Below, in pieces: positions 1 through 6,099 of a stretch of DNA of 8,074 nt. The stretch is from DSFT01 sp032249175. GTDB lineage: Bacteria > Hydrothermota > Hydrothermia > LBFQ01 > DSFT01. The notes beneath the pieces are model-generated. The model did not search any database, was not told the origin of the DNA, and was given only the letters and a program-made list of their open reading frames with translations. Both the position numbers and the translations under genes were made by a program. Within the stretch, counting starts at the first letter, position 1, and each line of letters starts with the position of its first letter. The DNA lies in assembly GCA_032249175.1 (NCBI GenBank), contig JAVVGK010000068.1:1-8074 (forward strand), read 5' to 3'.

Positions 1-79
1 AAAATATAAAAAAATAAATAATTCCAGAATTATTGGACAATGCAAAACAATTAAATTTTTATCCTTTAAAATTTTCAAA

Positions 80-180
80 CCACACCGGGGGAGCTGGGGC
101 AACCCGGCTGAGAGGCACCCATAAGGCGGGTGCGACCCTTTGAACCTGAACCGGGTAATACCGGCGTAGGGAAGGTGTGG
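80..180 (+). promoter_or_regulatory. TPP (thiamine pyrophosphate) riboswitch aptamer, THI box
   Basis: This is the ligand-binding domain that senses thiamine pyrophosphate in the mRNA leader. The closing helix P1 pairs 80-86 with 174-180 (7 bp). The conserved CTGAGA is at 108-113, and the ACCTGA block plus GGGTAATACCGGCGTAGGGA runs from about 145 to 172. A hairpin 93-98/103-108 closed by a GCAA loop fits P3, a second hairpin 115-120/128-133 fits the optional P3a, GGG at 87-90 with CCC at 136-138 fits P2, and CCGG 151-154 with 161-164 fits P5. It lies just upstream of thi4 and thiC, the expected targets. TPP binding normally represses such operons. Identification rests on the conserved core and is close to certain. 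Confidence 0.97.
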
Positions 181-252
181 GAGTTCAAAGCTCTCACAAC
201 TTCTCTTAATTAGTCTCCCCCAGTGTGAAAATATAAAAAAGGAGGTTGAGCT
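181..252 (+). promoter_or_regulatory. Riboswitch expression platform with candidate anti-SD elements
   Basis: This is the region between the aptamer and the thi4 start. It has no GC-rich hairpin followed by a T run, so an intrinsic terminator is unlikely. Bases 215-227 can pair with 81-93 of the aptamer (12 bp, one C-A mismatch at 86/222), which would break P1 and P2. Bases 191-198 can pair with 176-183, again competing with P1. If P1 forms, the freed segments can mask the ribosome site: 189-193 with 248-252 and 198-204 with 241-247 (two U-G pairs), or 214-218 with 241-245. The pairings are read directly from the sequence; their use as a translational switch is inference. Confidence 0.7.
237..246 (+). 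promoter_or_regulatory. Strong Shine-Dalgarno of thi4
   Basis: GGAGG at 241-245, preceded by an A run, lies 7 bases before the ATG at 253. It is the probable output of the TPP riboswitch, because upstream segments (198-204 or 214-218) are complementary to it. Confidence 0.85.
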
Positions 253-1011
253 ATGGAAAAGTTTATCACAAAAGCGATGTTGGATAAATTTTATAAAGAT
301 CTCTCAGAAGCTGTATCTGCTGATGTTTTTGTTATTGGAGCTGGTCCTTCGGGTCTTGTGTGTGCTAGGGAGCTTGCTAAGGGTGGTTTAAAGGTCTTCG
401 TTATAGAGCAAAATAACTATCTAGGTGGTGGGTTTTGGATAGGTGGATATTATATGAATAGTATAACTATAAGAGAACCTGCCAATGAATTATTTGATGA
501 GCTTGGAATTCCTTATGAAAAAGTTCAAGATGGATTGTATATCAGTTATGGACCTATTGCCTGTTCAAAGCTGATATATGAAACTGCTATAAGTGGTGTT
601 AAATTTTTACAATTAACATTTCTTGATGATTTAATAGTAAAGGATAATAGGGTTTGTGGAGTTGTTGTGAATTGGTCTCCTACAAGGGCATTACCTAGAG
701 CAATAACCTGTGTTGATCCAATAGCTCTTGAAAGTAAGTTTGTTGTTGATGCTTCTGGTCATGATGCAGTAGCTGTAAAGAAGCTTGCCCAAAGGAATTT
801 AGTTGAAATGAAAGGTTTATATCCATTAAATGTTGAGGTTAGTGAGGAAAATATAATAAAATGGACAGGTGAAGTTTATAAAGGACTTGTTGTTTGTGGT
901 ATGGCTGTCGCGGAAACTTATGGTTTAAATAGAATGGGTCCTACATTTTCAGCAATGTTATTATCAGGTAAAAAGGCTGCAGAATTTATATTAAAGGAGC
1001 TGAGAAGATAG
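253..1011 (+). CDS. thi4: Thiazole synthase Thi4 (ADP-thiazole forming)
   Basis: This 252-residue soluble protein of the Thi4/THI1 family makes the adenylated thiazole half of thiamine from NAD and glycine, with sulfur from sulfide or from an active-site cysteine. It has an N-terminal dinucleotide-binding motif (GAGPSG, residues 29-34), a GGGFWIGG segment (58-65), DASGHDA (166-172) and a C-terminal RMGPTF (227-232), as known for the family. The residue before the conserved VDP is Cys153. Yeast Thi4 has the sulfur-donating Cys at this place, whereas methanogen Thi4 has His, so this enzyme may be single-turnover or persulfide-using; that is inference from remembered alignments. The ATG has a strong Shine-Dalgarno. 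It is the first gene after the TPP riboswitch and is followed by thiC. Confidence 0.93.
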   Translation: MEKFITKAMLDKFYKDLSEAVSADVFVIGAGPSGLVCARELAKGGLKVFVIEQNNYLGGGFWIGGYYMNSITIREPANELFDELGIPYEKVQDGLYISYGPIACSKLIYETAISGVKFLQLTFLDDLIVKDNRVCGVVVNWSPTRALPRAITCVDPIALESKFVVDASGHDAVAVKKLAQRNLVEMKGLYPLNVEVSEENIIKWTGEVYKGLVVCGMAVAETYGLNRMGPTFSAMLLSGKKAAEFILKELRR

Positions 1012-1044
1012 AATTTTCAGATGAGCTTTTTATAAAGGGTTTGA

Positions 1045-1076
1045 TTGATGGCTCCCTTTATTTGGGAGCCCTTCAA
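1045..1076 (+). other. Intercistronic hairpin between thi4 and thiC
   Basis: GGCTCCC at 1050-1056 pairs perfectly with GGGAGCC at 1064-1070 around a 7-base loop. An outer helix, TTGA 1045-1048 with TCAA 1073-1076, extends it. No T run follows, so it is not an intrinsic terminator. It ends one base before the thiC Shine-Dalgarno (1078-1083). It could be an mRNA-stabilising or processing hairpin, or could tune thiC translation; the role is unknown. Confidence 0.6.
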
Positions 1077-1077
1077 T

Positions 1078-1083
1078 AGGAGG
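1078..1083 (+). promoter_or_regulatory. Shine-Dalgarno that fixes the thiC start
   Basis: AGGAGG lies 6 bases before the ATG at 1090. The reading frame stays open upstream to a TTG at 1045, but that extension would encode the hairpin stem and lacks a ribosome site, so 1090 is chosen. Confidence 0.88.
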
Positions 1084-1089
1084 TTTAAA

Positions 1090-2430
1090 ATGACCCAAAT
1101 GGAATTTGCCAAAAAGGGCAAAATTACTCCAGAAATGGAATATGTTGCTAGGAGTGAAGGAATAGATGTTAGGGAACTTATGGAACTTTTAAAGAATGGA
1201 GAAGTTGTTATACCTGCTAATAAAATTCATCTTTCAAAGAACTTAAAGAAGCTTGTAGGTATTGGGAGTAAGCTAAGAACAAAAGTAAATGTAAATCTTG
1301 GTACTTCTTATGATTTTGTAAATATAAATGAAGAGAAAGAAAAATTAAGAATTGCTATGGAATATGGTGCTGATACGGTTATGGATTTATCAACAGGTGG
1401 AGATTTAAGAAAAATTAGAAAAGAATTGATGGAAATATGTGAAATTCCAATAGGAAGTGTTCCTGTATATGAAGCAGAGTTTAGGGCAGCAAAAGAAAAA
1501 GGTTCTATATTTGATTTGGAGCCAGATGATTTTATAAAAGCAATAGAAATTCATGCAAAGGATGGGATAGATTTTATGACAATCCATGCAGGTATAACAT
1601 TAGAAGGTATTAGATTTATGAAAAATCAAAAAAGAACGACTTGGATTGTTTCAAGAGGTGGAGGACTTTTAGCTGCTTGGATGCTTTTTCATAATAGAGA
1701 AAATCCTCTTTTAGAAAAATTTGATGATATATTGGATATTTGTAGAACTTATGATATTACAATAAGTCTTGGCGATGCTTTAAGACCCGGTAGTATTGCG
1801 GATAGTTTTGATAGACCACAAATTCATGAATTATTGGTTCTTGGAGAGCTTGTAGATAGATGTAGAAGAGCAGGTGTTCAAGTGATGGTAGAGGGTCCAG
1901 GGCATGTCCCCATAAATGAAATTCAAGCACAAGTATTAGCACAAAAGAAAATTACAAGAAATGCCCCTTTTTATATTCTTGGTATGCTTCCAACAGATAT
2001 AGCAGCGGGATGGGATCATATAGCAGGAGCGATTGGAGGAGCAGTAGCAGGATGGTTTGGTGCTGATATGTTATGCTATTTAACACCAGCAGAGCATTTA
2101 GGTCTTCCAAGTGTAGAGCATGTTAAGGAAGGTCTTATTGCATTTAAAATTGCTGCTCATATTGCTGATTTAGCAAAAGGTATTAGGGGGGCGTATGAAT
2201 GGGATTTAGCAATGTCAAGAGCAAGATATTCTCTTGATTGGGAAAGTCAAATAAAACTTTCTATTGATCCCCAGAAAGCAAGAATTATTAGAGAAGAAAG
2301 AGCAACTAAAACTGTTGCTTGCTCTATGTGTGGTCCTTTTTGTCCTATGAATTTAATAGAAAAGTTCGTTAATGATGCTAAAAAGGCAAGGGAAGAAGTA
2401 AAAGAAATGTTAAAGGAGGTTTTAGCATGA
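1090..2430 (+). CDS. thiC: Phosphomethylpyrimidine synthase ThiC (radical SAM)
   Basis: This 446-residue enzyme converts aminoimidazole ribotide into hydroxymethylpyrimidine phosphate, the pyrimidine half of thiamine, using S-adenosylmethionine and a [4Fe-4S] cluster. The N-terminus MTQMEFAKKGKITPEMEYVA is typical of the family and supports this start. Conserved blocks include MDLSTGG (98-104), SRGG (188-191), GDALRPGS (228-235), EGPGHVP (268-274), LPTDIAAGWDHI (300-311) and TPAEHLGLP (332-340); the two His-bearing blocks fit the known metal site. The C-terminal cluster motif is CSMCGPFC (411-418), with spacing CX2CX3C instead of the CX2CX4C of E. coli ThiC. The length fits the short form without the N-terminal domain of the E. 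coli protein. The paralogue BzaF is an alternative, but the TPP riboswitch and thi4 favour ThiC. Its stop overlaps the receptor gene start by 4 bases. Confidence 0.95.
   Translation: MTQMEFAKKGKITPEMEYVARSEGIDVRELMELLKNGEVVIPANKIHLSKNLKKLVGIGSKLRTKVNVNLGTSYDFVNINEEKEKLRIAMEYGADTVMDLSTGGDLRKIRKELMEICEIPIGSVPVYEAEFRAAKEKGSIFDLEPDDFIKAIEIHAKDGIDFMTIHAGITLEGIRFMKNQKRTTWIVSRGGGLLAAWMLFHNRENPLLEKFDDILDICRTYDITISLGDALRPGSIADSFDRPQIHELLVLGELVDRCRRAGVQVMVEGPGHVPINEIQAQVLAQKKITRNAPFYILGMLPTDIAAGWDHIAGAIGGAVAGWFGADMLCYLTPAEHLGLPSVEHVKEGLIAFKIAAHIADLAKGIRGAYEWDLAMSRARYSLDWESQIKLSIDPQKARIIREERATKTVACSMCGPFCPMNLIEKFVNDAKKAREEVKEMLKEVLA
2415..2419 (+). promoter_or_regulatory. Shine-Dalgarno of the receptor gene, inside thiC
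   Basis: GGAGG lies 7 bases before the ATG at 2427, within the last codons of thiC. With the ATGA stop/start overlap it implies co-transcription and probable translational coupling with thiC. Confidence 0.85.
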
Positions 2431-4493
2431 TATTTTTATTCCTTCAATCTGATACAATAAAAACATATGAATTAAAGGAAACTATAATAACTTCAAGTGC
2501 TGTTAAATCATCTCCAATTTCTTATACTCAAATAAATAAGGATGAAATTTCAAAATTATATACATTTTTAGATGTTCCTTATTTGCTCTCAAGAACACCA
2601 AATTTATTCTTTTATTCAGATGCTGGAAATGGACTAAATTATAACTATATTAAAATTAGAGGATTTTCTGATAAATATATTTCCGCATTAATAAATGATA
2701 TTCCTACAAATGATATTGAAAGTGGTGATATTTATTGGATAGATTATCCTGATATGTTAAGTAGTGCTTTATATATTCAAGTTCAAAGAGGAACAGGTTA
2801 TGCTCCATATGGTATTTCTGCTATTGGTGGCGTTATAAATGTTGTAGGATTTAAATTTTCAGAGATTCCAAAAACTTCTATATTTGGTGGTTATGGCTCA
2901 TATGGAACATTTAGATTTACATCTGAATACTCTTCAAATAACATATATGCAAGATTTTCTAAAATGAAAACAGATGGATATAGAGAAAAGTCTTGGAGTG
3001 ATTTATATAGTTATTATATTGCTTTAAGGAAATCTTCAAAAAATTCAATAACTACAATTGTTTTTCATGGCGGAAATGAATATACGCACCTTGCTTATGA
3101 AGGAATAGATACAATAACACTAAAACAAAACAGAAAATATAATCCTTTAGATTTTGATGATGAAACTGATTTATTTTTCAGACCCCATTATGAGCTTCAT
3201 CAAGAAAACTTCATAGGCAATTTATATATAAAAAATATTATTTATGCTATAATAGGGAATGGTAGATTTAGACAAAAGCGAAGTGGAAAATGGTATGAAT
3301 ACTTTTACGAACTTTGGAATGACTCAATGGGAAAAACAAAATTCAATTTAGTTAGGGAAAGGTGGGTAAATGAAGGAGATTATGGTTATATTCCAAGAAT
3401 TTCTTATATTTCAAATAATTATGAATTTTCAATAGGAGCAAACTTTATATATCATAAATCAGAGCATTATGGATTAATTTTATGGGCTGATTCTCTTCCA
3501 TCTTGTTGTAGAGAACCTAACAGAAAGTATTATTATTATAACCTTGACAAAGTAGTTGCTAATGCTTATCTTCAATTAATTTTAAAACCTACAAATAAAC
3601 TAAAAATTCTAACAACTTATCTAAATGCTTATAATCAAAGTAAATTTTATAACTATTATCCAAGAGGAATTGAATATAATGTTTCTTACTTTTTCCCATC
3701 ACCAAGATTTGGAATAAATTACGATATAAATGAAAATTTAAGTTTATTTTTAAATACATCTTTAAATTCAAGGGAACCAGGAACAAGAGAAATTTACGAT
3801 GCTCAATATCCTTATTGGAATGATCCAAAGTATGATTTTGAAAACTGCTCAAATAACAAATGCTCAAATCCAAGAAAGAGACCTGAAAATGTTAGAAGTA
3901 TTGAAATTGGAACAAGATATTTAAGAAATAAATTTAACTTTGATTTTAATGTTTATTATATGAATTTCAGAGATGCACTTGTATTTGGAGGGAAAGTTAT
4001 AGATGGTATTCCAATTTTAACGAATGCTGGCGTTGTTGAATATAAGGGAATAGAATTTTCTTTAAATATCCCTATTTATAAATTTTTAAATCTATATACA
4101 AGTTTTAGCTATTCTGATAATAAATATATTGATTTTAAAGGGAAAGATTGGAATGGAGAATTTGATTATTCAGGAAATGTTGTTGCAGGTTATCCAAATT
4201 ATTTAATTTATTTAAGTTTAGATTTTAACTATAAGAATTTAACAATGATTTTTGAAGAAAGAGGTGTTGGAAGACAATTTATAGATCCTTCAAACAAATT
4301 TACAATTGAGCCTTATTTCATAACAAATGTTATTTTTAATTATGAATTTAAAAACTTTCAGTTAAAAGGAGGTGTTTATAATGTCTTTAATACCTTATAC
4401 AATCAATTTGGTTATATAAGTGATAAAAATGAGCCTTTATTTATTCCAGCTGCTGAGAGAAACTTCTTCTTAGGTTTAGGATTAAATTTTTAA
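2427..4493 (+). CDS. TonB-dependent outer-membrane receptor, predicted thiamine-related
   Basis: This is a 688-residue outer-membrane receptor: a plug domain (about residues 28-140) inside a 22-strand-type barrel (about 145-688). The plug shows KIRGF (76-80), INDIPTND (89-96), IQVQRGTGYAPYG (117-129) and AIGGVINV (132-139). ELKETIITSSA (15-25) resembles a TonB box. Later, RKRPENVRSIEIG matches the usual barrel motif and the chain ends in Phe. There is no carboxypeptidase-like N-terminal domain. The signal peptide is very short (about 8 residues, MIFLFLQS) and lacks the usual positive start. Four Cys (360, 361, 474, 479) fall in probable surface loops. The gene overlaps thiC in an ATGA behind a TPP riboswitch, so the ligand is inferred to be thiamine, its phosphates or a precursor. 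The fold is sure; the substrate is not. Confidence 0.9.
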   Translation: MIFLFLQSDTIKTYELKETIITSSAVKSSPISYTQINKDEISKLYTFLDVPYLLSRTPNLFFYSDAGNGLNYNYIKIRGFSDKYISALINDIPTNDIESGDIYWIDYPDMLSSALYIQVQRGTGYAPYGISAIGGVINVVGFKFSEIPKTSIFGGYGSYGTFRFTSEYSSNNIYARFSKMKTDGYREKSWSDLYSYYIALRKSSKNSITTIVFHGGNEYTHLAYEGIDTITLKQNRKYNPLDFDDETDLFFRPHYELHQENFIGNLYIKNIIYAIIGNGRFRQKRSGKWYEYFYELWNDSMGKTKFNLVRERWVNEGDYGYIPRISYISNNYEFSIGANFIYHKSEHYGLILWADSLPSCCREPNRKYYYYNLDKVVANAYLQLILKPTNKLKILTTYLNAYNQSKFYNYYPRGIEYNVSYFFPSPRFGINYDINENLSLFLNTSLNSREPGTREIYDAQYPYWNDPKYDFENCSNNKCSNPRKRPENVRSIEIGTRYLRNKFNFDFNVYYMNFRDALVFGGKVIDGIPILTNAGVVEYKGIEFSLNIPIYKFLNLYTSFSYSDNKYIDFKGKDWNGEFDYSGNVVAGYPNYLIYLSLDFNYKNLTMIFEERGVGRQFIDPSNKFTIEPYFITNVIFNYEFKNFQLKGGVYNVFNTLYNQFGYISDKNEPLFIPAAERNFFLGLGLNF

Positions 4494-4495
4494 TC
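4480..4495. repeat. AT-rich palindrome at convergent gene ends
   Basis: GATTAAA (4480-4486) and TTTAATC (4489-4495) form a perfect inverted repeat spanning both stop codons of the converging genes. As RNA it would be a weak AT-only hairpin on either strand. It might act as a poor bidirectional terminator, but it may also be chance in such AT-rich DNA. Confidence 0.4.
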
Positions 4496-5645
4496 TCAAA
4501 GAGAGGAATTGTTGTTGATTTGTTAAAAATAGTCTAATAAATTTATATTTAAAATCAATTGCTAATTGGTAGTTTGAATTTTCATCTAATTTAACTCTAC
4601 AGCCAAATAATGGCTTATATTCATCACAAATAGAATTTAAATTTTTATACTGATATATTGAAATAAACTTATAACCAATTTTAATGGCGTTATCTTTAAA
4701 AACCGAAATTTCTAAGCCTTCTTCATTTTCAAATTGAATTTTATAGTAATATCTTGAAATTCTAAATTCTATATTTGAGCCATCCGTTATTTGATAATTT
4801 ATTGAATGATATTGATAGTAATCTGAAAAGCTTGATGAAATAGTAAAAGGATAATTTTTAAATTTTAAATAAATTGAGAATTTTTCATCAACATTTGAAT
4901 AAATCCAGGAAGTATCTAAAAGTTTCTTAAAAATTAGCTTAACATAGGAAAATTCATTTTTTAAGTTAATTCCATAAGCATAATTTAAATGTTTTGATAG
5001 TAAAAGCTCAAAACTGAAAAAATTTAAATTACTTGAAATAATAAATGATGGATTTTCGTTTCCAAAGATAGATATGAATGAATTTTTAAAATTATAGCAA
5101 AATAAATAATTTTTTAAACTATCAGCAAAGAACTCAAAATTTTTAAATTTCAAGAATAATGCTAAATTATTATAGAAATGAAACCCATTATTTATGCTAT
5201 TTTTAAAATAGCTTCTTGATATTAAACCTAAGCCCTTTGAGATATAAAAATTTCCAAAATAAAAGTTTTGATAATTTAAGAAGAAATATCTTTCTGAAAA
5301 TTTTACCGAAAAGTTATTGTATTTTAGATTTATCCTAAATTTGTAAATTAAATTTGAATCGTAATTAAAGGCAATTAAGAAATTAAAAGTTTTATTTTCT
5401 TTTTTTGATATAAAGATATAATTTCTTAAAATTTCTCTTTCAATTGAGCTTAATTTTAAACTTTCGGCAAATTCATTAAAGGATTGATATGGTCTTTGTT
5501 TTAAAATTTTTTGTATATCTTCTTCTGTAAAAAATGGAATAGAATTTAATTCTTCATATTTGGCATTATTTATGTCAATTGTTTGAATTTCAAGGCTATC
5601 AAAAGAAACATCTGTAATAAGTAAGAGCAATAATGGTTTTAGCAT
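4482..5645 (-). CDS. Helix-hairpin-helix / beta-barrel outer-membrane protein
   Basis: The protein has 387 residues. A short signal-like stretch (MLKPLLLLLI, 1-10) is followed by a ComEA-like helix-hairpin-helix region (about 23-78) beginning IDINNAKYEELNSIP. The rest (about 88-387) is alternating, aromatic-rich sequence typical of a beta-barrel. The usual glycine hairpin (PGIG) is replaced by PFFT at 37-40, so DNA binding may be weak or lost. FGNFYISKGLGL (130-141) resembles, from memory, the GQGL segment of large helix-hairpin-helix barrel proteins of Bacteroidetes. The function is unknown; DNA uptake or an envelope scaffold are both possible. It is last in the minus-strand cluster. Its first 47 bases overlap the Nudix gene, its start has only AAGG abutting the ATG, and its end overlaps the receptor gene by 12 bases. 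Its base composition is among the most AT-rich in the window. Confidence 0.72.
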   Translation of the reverse strand: MLKPLLLLLITDVSFDSLEIQTIDINNAKYEELNSIPFFTEEDIQKILKQRPYQSFNEFAESLKLSSIEREILRNYIFISKKENKTFNFLIAFNYDSNLIYKFRINLKYNNFSVKFSERYFFLNYQNFYFGNFYISKGLGLISRSYFKNSINNGFHFYNNLALFLKFKNFEFFADSLKNYLFCYNFKNSFISIFGNENPSFIISSNLNFFSFELLLSKHLNYAYGINLKNEFSYVKLIFKKLLDTSWIYSNVDEKFSIYLKFKNYPFTISSSFSDYYQYHSINYQITDGSNIEFRISRYYYKIQFENEEGLEISVFKDNAIKIGYKFISIYQYKNLNSICDEYKPLFGCRVKLDENSNYQLAIDFKYKFIRLFLTNQQQFLSLRLKI

Positions 5646-6099
5646 CCTTTATTTCATTATTTTTTATCATTTCATAAACTTTTTCTATATCAATCCAAAT
5701 AATTTCAATATCTTCTTCCTCTTCTGGATTATTTTTTGTAATTTCAAAATTATCTGTATAGAATAGATGAATGATTTCAGAGCAATATCCAGGTGCAACG
5801 AAAAATTTAATTAAAAATTTTAGCTCATTTGCTTTTATTCCTGCTTCTTCTAATAATTCTCTTTTAGCAGTTTCAATTGGCGTTTCATTTTCTTCAAGTG
5901 TTCCTGCAGGAATTTCAATCAATTTTTCTCTTGAAGGGTGTCTATATTGCCTTACAAATAAGAATTGGTTATTTTTTTTAACAAGAATAGCAACAGCTCC
6001 TGGATGATATATTACATCTCTTAAAATTTTTTTATTGTTTATCGTTAGTTCTTCACTTCTAACTTCAAAGACTTTGCCTTTATAAATTAACTTATTCAT
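5599..6099 (-). CDS. Nudix hydrolase, ADP-ribose pyrophosphatase type
   Basis: This 166-residue cytoplasmic enzyme is predicted to hydrolyse ADP-ribose or a similar nucleoside diphosphate derivative to AMP and a phosphosugar. A perfect Nudix box (GX5EX7REUXEEXGU) spans residues 66-88, from GTLEENE to RELLEEAGI. Pro103 lies 15 residues after the box, the position used to recognise the ADP-ribose subgroup. HPGAVAIL (32-39) and FVRQYRHP (48-55) are also typical. I choose the ATG at 6099 over a TTG at 6105, because the protein then begins at the usual place; this start overlaps the stop of the barrel gene by 8 bases. No clear Shine-Dalgarno is visible, suggesting coupling to upstream translation. 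Family is near certain; exact substrate is inferred. Confidence 0.92.
   Translation of the reverse strand: MNKLIYKGKVFEVRSEELTINNKKILRDVIYHPGAVAILVKKNNQFLFVRQYRHPSREKLIEIPAGTLEENETPIETAKRELLEEAGIKANELKFLIKFFVAPGYCSEIIHLFYTDNFEITKNNPEEEEDIEIIWIDIEKVYEMIKNNEIKDAKTIIALTYYRCFF

Noticed and set aside
33..65. Promoter for the thiamine operon (TTGGAC near 33, TATCCT near 60)
   Set aside because: The boxes are 21 bases apart and poor matches; in this AT-rich DNA they are not convincing, though a promoter must lie near or upstream.
181..240. Intrinsic transcription terminator after the riboswitch
   Set aside because: The hairpin 176-183/191-198 is not followed by a T run, and the tract before the start codon is A-rich, so translational control fits better.
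1050..1071. Terminator between thi4 and thiC
   Set aside because: The stem is good, but no T run follows and thiC begins right after it.
1045..1089. N-terminal extension of ThiC from a TTG at 1045
   Set aside because: It has no ribosome site and encodes the intercistronic hairpin; AGGAGG and the family N-terminus MTQMEFA both support ATG 1090.
1405..1942. Two small minus-strand open frames (1405-1587 and 1757-1942) inside thiC
   Set aside because: They are antisense to a highly conserved enzyme, without family features or a ribosome site; shadows of the real frame.
3589..3873. Minus-strand open frame of 94 codons inside the receptor gene
   Set aside because: Antisense to the barrel domain, with no recognisable domain; shadow.
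5771..6007. Plus-strand open frame of 78 codons opposite the Nudix gene
   Set aside because: It mirrors the Nudix box in antisense and has no support of its own.
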